Shown: positions 32,101 through 41,100 of the stretch, piece by piece | Layout of the letters: the number at the start of each line of letters is the position of its first letter | Position numbering within the stretch: position 1 is the first letter of the stretch | Assembly (NCBI GenBank): GCA_030867875.1 | Contig: JAOWCC010000577.1 | Span: forward strand, 142,096,344-142,160,343 | Direction of reading: 5' to 3' | Origin: Actinernus sp. WN-2022 | Taxonomy: Eukaryota; Cnidaria; Anthozoa; Actiniaria; Actinernidae | DNA: 64,000 bases | Position numbers and translations under genes: made by a program | Notes under the pieces: generated by a model | Databases searched by the model: none | Seen by the model: only the letters and a program-made list of their open reading frames with translations | What the model was told of the DNA's origin: nothing

Positions 32101-35100
32101 AAGGTTGGAGGGGAGGGGGGGGGGGGGGGGGGGGGGGGATTGCTAGAGGGGCGAGGAAGGGGGGCGAATTCACTAGCGATTTAATTCACGGGGGTCGAAA
32201 TCGCTGGTACACCGGACGAATATTGTGTTGGAGAGGCGGGATTTCAGATTTGTGCACGCTGGAAGTTAGATTTTTCAATTGCTCTTTTCTTCTCTTCCGA
32301 TTTTCACCCAAAATATAGATTTTAAACAGGCTTAACTCAAGACGGAATTGTTCGATTTGTCTTAAATTTTCACAAAATGTCAATTGATATCTCAGCTACA
32401 AAATCGTGTCCTAAAATCCTAAAAACGGAGCTCTTGACGGCCTTTGCCGTGTATCTACCATTATAGCTTTTGAACTAAATCGAAATCTGATAATATCCGA
32501 CAGCATTTTGTAATACAACTCCGAAATAATATAAAGCAAACAGAATTAAAAACGGAGAAACGGGATGGCGGAAAATTCGAGATTTAAAAAAAATATTCAA
32601 ATCTTTTTATATATTCTTGTAGCCAGTTTTATAACCTGTAAAATGACATAGTTGAGGTGTCTACGATGTTTTCTCGAGGCACTACATAATTTACATTGGA
32701 AACGTACCCATAAGGTATCCAATAACCTTCAACACGTTTTCGGCATAGATATAGCAATACTTAGGGTGCGTTCAATTGACCGTATTCCTGAATAAGAATA
32801 CACAGAATGATCACTACCAATCGCTTGTACTGGGATTTTTAAGCCACTGGAATACTAATTGTATCCTGAATATCATATGTCAACAAGCATTTGTAGCTTA
32901 CAGTGCAAAATATGCCCGAACCACTGATTTCCAGAGCCTATTCTATCTATTCCTATTCCGGAATACGGTCAATCGAACTCACCCTTAGTAGATGAAGTGT
33001 ACTGCTGTGTAGTTTCTTGGTAAGTTTCATCAGTGAGAAAGCCATGGGAAGCTGTTAAATCTGAGCATGTGCTATCGATCGCACTGATCGCTTCGCTTCA
33101 ACACTAACGGAAAATTAACGGCTTTTTAGGATTCTCTTCTAGCTCAGATACATCCTGGTAGCATTATGATACCCTTCCACTGTTTCTTTATCCAAATAAA
33201 CTTTATTTCGAGCCGTTTAGTAGACATGTTTTCACTGTATTGTACGCCGCATGGAAATTAACCTGCGATCAGGCTTTCTCTTTTCCACTAAATAAATAAA
33301 AGAAGGGAGAGAGAGGAAAAGGAGTACCAGGCCCTCGATTCCCTTCTTTTCCTTCTCCGCACGCTCTGTGAATTCATAGTAAAGGAGGGCATGATTGCAG
33401 GTTACATGGAAATACGGTTATCGCATCTCGCTCACTCCGCCATCAATGGGTTGTAGGCACGTAATGAACTATTTCCATATTTAGTAGAGTTCCAAAGGAG
33501 AGGAATCGCTCACTTGATTAATTCATGAAATGACCATGTAAACTAGCATAAATTAGCAGTGGTTTTAAAATGTACAAATTTGACAGCAATAGGCCTTTTG
33601 CATCAATTGATCACGTGACGATTTTCCCATAGCAACGCCTTGTGTGGAGGGCAAGCCATTCTAACATTCCTTGACAACAGAGAGAGCGTGGGAGACGCGA
33701 ACGTGAAACCTCAATACTAAAAGTTCTGCCGGTTCCTTTGTTATTCGTTTTCAGCTCAAATTTATTATGTACTGTTTAAAACACGAACAGCAGTGTTTTA
33801 TCAAGTTTAAAAATTCGAGGGCGAAGCCCGAGAATTTTTAGACTTGATAAAACACGTGCTGTGAGTGTTTTAAACGGCTTCAAAAACGCTTCAAGAATGC
33901 AATGAAAGAAAGACGCACATCTCAAGGGAATGGTTACTTAATGAACCATTGAACCTTTGTATTCACAACGCCATGCAAAATATTCGAGTAATCACCGCCT
34001 GCAATTACGAACATCTCAAGGGAATGACGTGAAAAAATTACCATACTATGTTTTTGAAGCGGCGTTTCGCAATGAACGATTTGGTGTCGTGGTTTACCTC
34101 GATAAAGTTCAAGACTTGGAAAGCGATGTGACTGACATGACGGCAGACTCTAAATTTTTGACTCCGGCACAAACTACGTAAGTTTAATGTACGTTTTTAT
34201 TATTTTACGGCTTAGAGTTTGGTTTAATAATTGGAACTAAACAGTGGCTCGGTAAACAAGTAATGCGGGTAGTTGGATAACTTCATTTTAAAAATATTAT
34301 CTGTGTATCTCGGTAGTCTGCTGATATTAGTGAATTTAGTGCAAAATTTATTATCTAGGTACCTTATGTTCCGTGTACTTTTTGTTACCTTTGGGTCTTT
34401 ATCAGTGAATTATTAATTAGGATGAAACTTTATATAAAATTTCATGTTCATTGGTATTCTTTATATAAAACGTTCATCCTAATTAGCAATTCAATGAGAA
34501 AGCTGAAACATCAATAGAAATTCCATTGTCTCAATCATTAACCCCGTTTCCCCCTGGGACAGAATTCAAATCCCTCCGCGGGCCCTTTTAGTATGATGAG
34601 ATTTATCAGGTATAAAGGAGCATGCACGTGACTGATTTGCTTCATCTGATTGGACAAAATGCTCATTAATTATTCATGAGTTTTTGAAAGCTATTTAGCT
34701 TTAAATCTTAAAGTTCAGTGTTAGAGGATTTTAAGAGCCGTAAGACGATCAGAAATAGCTTTCTGAAGCCAAAACCGAACCGGACTCTGCGAGTTACTCG
34801 CAACATGAGACAACAGCTGGCGCCGGTAAGAAGCTGACTTCGGGAATGTACTTTTCTTCCACGCTTTAAATCGTCTTTATGTTCAAGAAAAAGTATGTGA
34901 TGACAGGAGAATGATGTATCTGAACGCGTTACAGGCTACAGAGATATTATAAACTGATGTACGAATAACAACCTGATATTATAGGTTGTTGAGTAGCTGG
35001 TTTTCGGCTATGTGACAAGTTCTCTCTTTTTTTCAAATCACCAGCAACACTAGAGTCTGTAATCTTGAAATATAGCCCCTCGTTATTTCGAATTTTGGTG

Positions 35101-38100
35101 ATTCACTGAGACCTTAATCCCATGTCTTTACCGGGGAATTTTTGCGACGAAAGGAAAGTCCATCGTTGTAGCGTAAATCACCACTGCATATTTGTGGCAT
35201 ACAACAGTGGTAGCGCGTTCCAGTTTATACAACACCAGCGTCTCCTAGCATCTCCTCGGCTATGAAGAGTATTAAATAAATACATCTCCTGTCATCAGAT
35301 AATTTTTCTAGAACATAAAAACGATTTAAAGCGTGGAAGAAAAGTACATTCCCGAAGTCAGCTCAGTTCTTACCGTCTGTTGTCGAGTGTTGAGGCCGCC
35401 ATCATGTTGCGAGTATTCGCAGAGTCCGGTTCGGTTTTGGCTTCAGAAAGCTATTTCTGATCGTCTTACGGCTCTTAAAATCCTCTAACACTGAACTTTA
35501 AGATTTAAAGCTAAATAGTTATGATAAATTTGAGCTGAAAACGAATAACAAAGGAACCGGCAGAACTTTTAGTATTGAGGTTTCACGTTCGCGTCTCCCA
35601 CGCTCTCTCTGTTGTCAAGGAAAGTTAGAATGGCTTGCCCTCCACACAAGGCGTTGCTATGGGAAAATCGTCACGTGATCGATTGATGCAAAAGGCCTAT
35701 TGAGCTGCGTAGTGTAGTGGTTGCGACATTTGCCTTACGAGTAGGATGAGCGGGGTTCGAGTTGAAGAAAATCTCTCAAATTCTTTTTACCTCACCATAG
35801 CATATCTTGAGAACCATAGCTCTAGGTGGGTAAGATCTTGCTTACTGACCGGTTAGGTTTTTTTATTTTTCAGGGTAGGATTTTAGTTAGTTTATATTGT
35901 CATTTCATGAATTAATTAAGTGAGCGATTCCTCTCCTTAGAAGCTCGTCATATTTAGCTTGGCCGCCATCTTGAATGCCCACATCACGTGATTAAAATCT
36001 CCAGGATTTCTTCAGATTTTTTTCACATTATTCAGCCTTTACCAGGGTCTTCTCTGTTGAGCACGATACAACACCCACCGAGACCAGATTTGGAAACTTA
36101 TATTCAGTGCCCGGTTAGTTTTTAACTCGTGGATGTGCGCAAGCGCAGACTGACGAGTTAACGGGGTGGTTGGGGTTGTCACTCTCGCTCACACACTAAG
36201 CTGTTAGCAGAATGGAATGCTTGGAATACAAATTGATAAGATAATAGTAATCGATATTTGATTTAATTAATAATTGAAGATCGATGTGGAACATTAATTG
36301 CTGTTGACGTTGCTCAAGCTAAAATCCTCATCGCCGGTTCGCTTTCTACTAACTAAAATCACCTCTACCGTATTTATACGTGAGTTAGCAGATGTGTTAA
36401 CCATGTGAGAGGTTTGTGTGCTCATTCATGTAGGAGATGTGTATGCTCTTGCGCCGATAGTGACGTAAAACTCGCTAAATCGCTTAATAATGGTATTTCG
36501 TAAGCCCTTCACACTTCCGCTTTGTAAAACAAATCGATTCCGGAACACTTTCATTTAACTCTAGTGTTCAACACTATTACTCATCATTGAAAGTGCATAT
36601 GAAGCGAAAATTAAATTGAGCTAATTTTAAAATGCTTTCGAAATGAGGAATAATGTTTGGCAATATCTCATCTCGTTTTAGAGATATTCAGGTTTTTGTA
36701 ATATGCAAATGAGATGACCTATGACGTCATGTTGGTTGCACAGCCTGGAGACAAATCACAAAATGAAGAATATCTCTGCAAATATTGAATAAAAACTATT
36801 GAAACTTTACACATGTGTGGTACTATGGAAAATACACATCATTGTGCAAATTATGATGTTGCTATGGAAACACTCTGGCCCTGGTCTTCCTCTACAAATA
36901 ACACAAACTTCCCTAACATCTCCTTTGTTAAACACATTCTTTTTGGTGTGGGTCCAAAATAAGATTTGGAACAATGTAGGCATTGTATGTGAGTAGTTAA
37001 AACAAATTATTTTTTTGTAACAAGGAAAGAAATTGGATTTTTATGTTCAAGGTGAAAGGTGCGTGGGGCCATGAGAGTTTCCATGGGAACACTATAATTT
37101 GCACGATGATGTGTACTTTCCATAGTGCCATACATGTGCAAAGTTTCAGTAATTGTTATTCAATAATTTGCAGAGATATTCTACATTTTGTGATTTGTCT
37201 CCAGGCTGTGCAACCAACATGACGTCATGGGTCGTCTCATTTGCATATTACACATCGCGCAGAATGGCCTTTGTTCGAGGGACACTTTGAGATTTTGGAC
37301 TACATTAAGGTCAACTAATTATAATATTAATGAGTTAGAGGATTGCCCTACGATTGGCTTAAATAAATGAGCTTTGGGAGTTGCTTGTCCCTAGCCGATC
37401 TCAAATGGAACGAGCTTTGGGAACTGCTAGTCCCAAGCCGATCTCTCAAGTGTGAAAGTCAATTCAATAGAAGTTCGTAAAACCAGGTAATGGAATGAAA
37501 GAGCCAAACAATAGTTTATCCACAAAACGACAAAGCCCTTCGGCTTAAACCTCATGCTCTCACTTTTTTCACAGCATGTTCACAACGCATCGCAAATAAG
37601 TCTAAATACAGATTCTAGGAAGCTGTAGCTTTAAAATGTAATGTTATTCAAGCTTATCCGTGCCCTAGAAGTCAAACAAAATCACCAAATGAAACTGAAC
37701 TGAGTATACTTTTGTTCAACTCGCGTCGAAGCGGTAAAAATAGCCGGTCCGCAATTCCAACTCATTCTCAATTTTCTCCCAATCGTGTTTAACTTGCATC
37801 GCAAATAAGTCTGAATACAGATTCTAGGAAGATGTAGCTTTAAAATGAGACATCATTCAAGCTTATTCTTGCCGGAAGAAATCAAACAAAATCGGATCCA
37901 CAAAATCACCCACAAAGAAACTGAGCTAGTTGTCATGCAACAAACGTAGAAGCGGGAAAAAAGCCGGTCGACAACAACAACAACAACAACAACAACGATT
38001 TTATTCATACCATAACGAAATGTTTTACATATAAAAGGGAGGGAGAATTAAACAATTTAATGGTATGGGTTACCTAGAAATAACTTAAAAGCTAATCAAG

Positions 38101-41100
38101 CTAGGTAACGCAAATATATTGATATAATGGAAATATATGTGCGGTCGGATACAAGATACACAAATAATTAAATAAATATATAACTACATACATAAAATAA
38201 AGAAACTAAAGATGATATGTAGATTTGGTTACCATAGATACTGACACAAACAATTATACTTAAGAAAAGAGAGAAAAATCATATATTTTATACAGTGTTA
38301 CGAAGTTACATAAAATATTGAAGTTAACCTAGTAATTAAATGGTTGCACATGGAAACAAGTATAAGACTAGTAGGATGCTATAAATGAAGACTTCAGCTT
38401 ATTTTTAAAGGACGATTTTTTGGAAGATTTTATTTTATCATCTAATGAATTCCAGACTTTTGCTCCTTGATATCTTATATTAAATTTTCCATAATTAGTT
38501 CTTACTTGAGGAATAAAAAAAGAGGACTTAGAGGCAAGTCTTGTGTTGTACGAGTGAATTCTATTAATAGGGGTAAAGAAATCATTGAATACTGCAGGAA
38601 GTGCTTTGTTATGATATTGATGCATTAGCAGAGCATTATGAAGAAATATTAGGTCCTTAAACTTTAAAATGTTGAGAGATTTGAACAGGGGGCTAGAGTG
38701 CTCATCATACTTAGAATGAGTGATGATTCGAATTGCTTTCTTTTGTAAAACTACGATTGGATGAATAGTACTTTCATATGTGTTCCCCCAAACTACTAAC
38801 CCATAAGTTAGATATGGATATATAAGAGAGTAATATAGCTGTATTAATATATTAATATTAAGATAATATCTTATTTTAGAGAGTATACCTATGCCTTTGG
38901 CAATTTTTTTGGTAATTTGATGAATATGGCTTTTCCAATTTAGATTTGAGTCAATTAACACTCCAAGATATTTGGTATTCTGTTTATGCTCTAAGATTTT
39001 CTTATTAATGGTAATGTTTAATTTATAATTAACTTTCTTCTGGTGTGAGTGAAATATTACAAAATTAGATTTATTAACATTCAGTGATAATTTATTGGCA
39101 CTTAGCCAGTCATTAACTTTTATTAATTCGCTGTTTACAACATTCTCAAGACTATGTAGATTATTATGAGCATAAAAGAGGTTAGAATCATCAGCAAAGA
39201 GGTGAATGTCAAGAATTTTAGAGCAATTTGAAAAGTCATTAATATAAAGGAGGAACAGTATAGGCCCGAGGACTGATCCTTGGGGAACCCCACAAGAAAT
39301 GTATTGGTGATCGGATGAGGCATTTCCAATAGAAACAAATTGTTTTCTGTTATTTAGATAAGAGACAAACCAGTCAATGGCAATACCACGAATGCCAAGC
39401 CTTTGTAACTTATCAATTAAAATGTCATGGTTGACAGTATCAAATGCTTTACTCAAGTCGAGGAAAATTCCACATGCATACTTACCTTCATCAATAGCTT
39501 TTTGAATTTTATCAGTAATAAGAAGTATGGCTTGAATAGTAGAGTGGTTCGAGCGAAAGCCAAATTGTTTATTGTAGAGGCAATTTATTTTATCTAGATA
39601 TCTAATTAATCTTTTGTACATTAATTTTTCAAGGATTTTATTAAAGACTGAAAGGAGTGAGATTGGACGATAATTTGATAAGATCAGTTGAGATCCATTT
39701 TTAAAAAAACAGTGTTCCAAGCCGTTCTCAATAAACTCCCAGTCGTGTTCAAATCGCATCGCAAATAAGTCTGAATACAGATTCTCGAAATATGTAGCTT
39801 TAAAATGAGATGTTATTCAAGCGGTAACCGGTCGTTTTGATACCAGTCTCTTTCGATGCCAGCCATTTCGGTACCAACTCAAGACGTTTCAATACCAAGT
39901 CAGTTCGATACCAATTCCTATGATTTCATCTTCTGCCTTAACCTAACTACTCTAGTTCCGATGAAATCCTATCACGACAAGTAAACTTATGTTCTTACGT
40001 AGTTTGACGCCATTCGATTTCAATAGAGCATCTAAAACCAGAGAAGAATCTACTTCAACTCATTAACTGGCGTCCTCAGTTGTTATGACGCCGAAGCCGA
40101 ACGCTTGATAAATTTTCTAAACCACAAAATACCCCGTTACTTATATCATTTAAAAGCTTTTAATGAACACTTTCACTTTTAAAATATTTTAGCCAATGCG
40201 TTTTCAAGAGAGTATCTAAAACCAAAGAAAAATCTACTTCGGCAACTCGTAATGGCGTCCTCAGTTGTTCTGATGCCGTCGCCACGAAGCAACAACACCT
40301 CCCACGGGACTCAACACGCTGATCATTGCTCGACTTTGAAATTCCCGCTCGCTTCGCTCCGCTTGTTAAACACCCCCAAGGGACTCAACACTCTAATACT
40401 CAATTGAAGAGTTCAATTCATCTGGTAGGCAGAAATGCAGAATTATTTAACTTTTTCATTTTTTTAATCCAAGGTACAGGGTTTTTTGTGACCGTTTGGA
40501 GAGCTTGAGGTCTCATTTTAAAGTTATTTTTTAGGGCTACAAGAAGCCGCGTGTAAGCCATTTCTGCGTCTTGTATTTCTAGTTGTAAATCGACCATGAA
40601 TATTGTCCCGAGCAACTTTCCATACAAAATTCGCTCAAAACTCGCCAAGATTCAGAAGACTAAGGTACAGGGGTTTTTGAAAGATACAACTAAAGTAAAT
40701 AGCCCAGCTGTTTTGTGTGACCATTAGCTATAATAAGCCGCGTGTAAGCCATTTTTCTGTCCAAAAACCATAATATTAGAGCGCTTCAAGGGTATGCTGG
40801 TGAAGCGGTTTTCGCCGTTTTCTCTGTATTCGAATCTCCCGCTGCCTCATTAACCAGCAATGGTTCAATGATTTTCGGGCCCCTAATGAGATTCAGGGAT
40901 GAATATGTCCACTGATTCTGGGCGATGAAAAACCTGAATATCTCTGAAACGAGATGAGATATTGACAAACGGAAAATGTCATTATTCCTCATTTCGAAAG
41001 CATTTTAAAATTAGATCAACTTAATTTTCGCTTCATATGCACTTTAAGGTAGTACTTTCACTTTCAATAGACACAGGTCTTGAATAAGCATAATAGATGC

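Larger units (their letters stand above)
33490..35942. mobile_element. Outer inverted-repeat element enclosing a second foldback
   Basis: The arm ggagaggaatcgctcactt..attaattcatgaaatga (33495-33570) is inverted at 35868-35937 (tcatttcatgaattaatt..aagtgagcgattcctctcc). Between these arms lies the 33587-35702 foldback and a tRNA-like segment, so the foldback appears inserted into this older element. Confidence 0.7.
37253..40927. mobile_element. E-core element, copy 1 (interrupted by a LINE)
   Basis: Termini CATCGCGCAGAAT (37253) and ATTCTGGGCGATG (40927) form 13-bp inverted repeats with one mismatch. Internal sequence is the inverse of 51806-54660. The interior has direct repeats of roughly 200 bp with gcatcgcaaataagtctgaa (about 37587, 37797, 39757) and a second duplicated block, atctaaaaccagagaaga, near 40030 and 40214. 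Without the 1.74-kb LINE it is about 1.9 kb. No coding capacity of its own was recognised. It has 0-1 bp target duplication judged from the opposite foldback arm. Confidence 0.82.
36570..41050. mobile_element. Foldback element with about 315-bp arms, right arm interrupted by E-core
   Basis: The left arm is continuous (about 36570-36885): gaaagtgcatatgaagcg, aaaatgctttcgaaatgag, attcaggtttttgtaatatg, gacctatgacgtcatg, gcctggagacaaatcac. The right arm has the inverse of the inner part at 37063-37252 and of the outer part at 40928-41050. The break falls between attaca and aaaaacctg, exactly where the left arm reads ...aggtttttgtaat... without a gap. The loop is 36886-37062. Confidence 0.85.

Noticed and set aside
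15102..32138. Homopolymer G/C runs as assembly gaps or adaptor artefact
   Set aside because: Runs occur at equivalent positions in both copies of element X and are flanked by matching sequence, so they are likely real, though exact lengths are uncertain.
33957..34181. Short frame FGVVVYLDKVQDLESD.. shared by the two H copies, followed by a gtaagt donor-like site
   Set aside because: Conserved as DNA between copies, but the frame is broken by indels at 51170-51240, so there is no sign of coding selection. Capture of a host exon remains only a thought.
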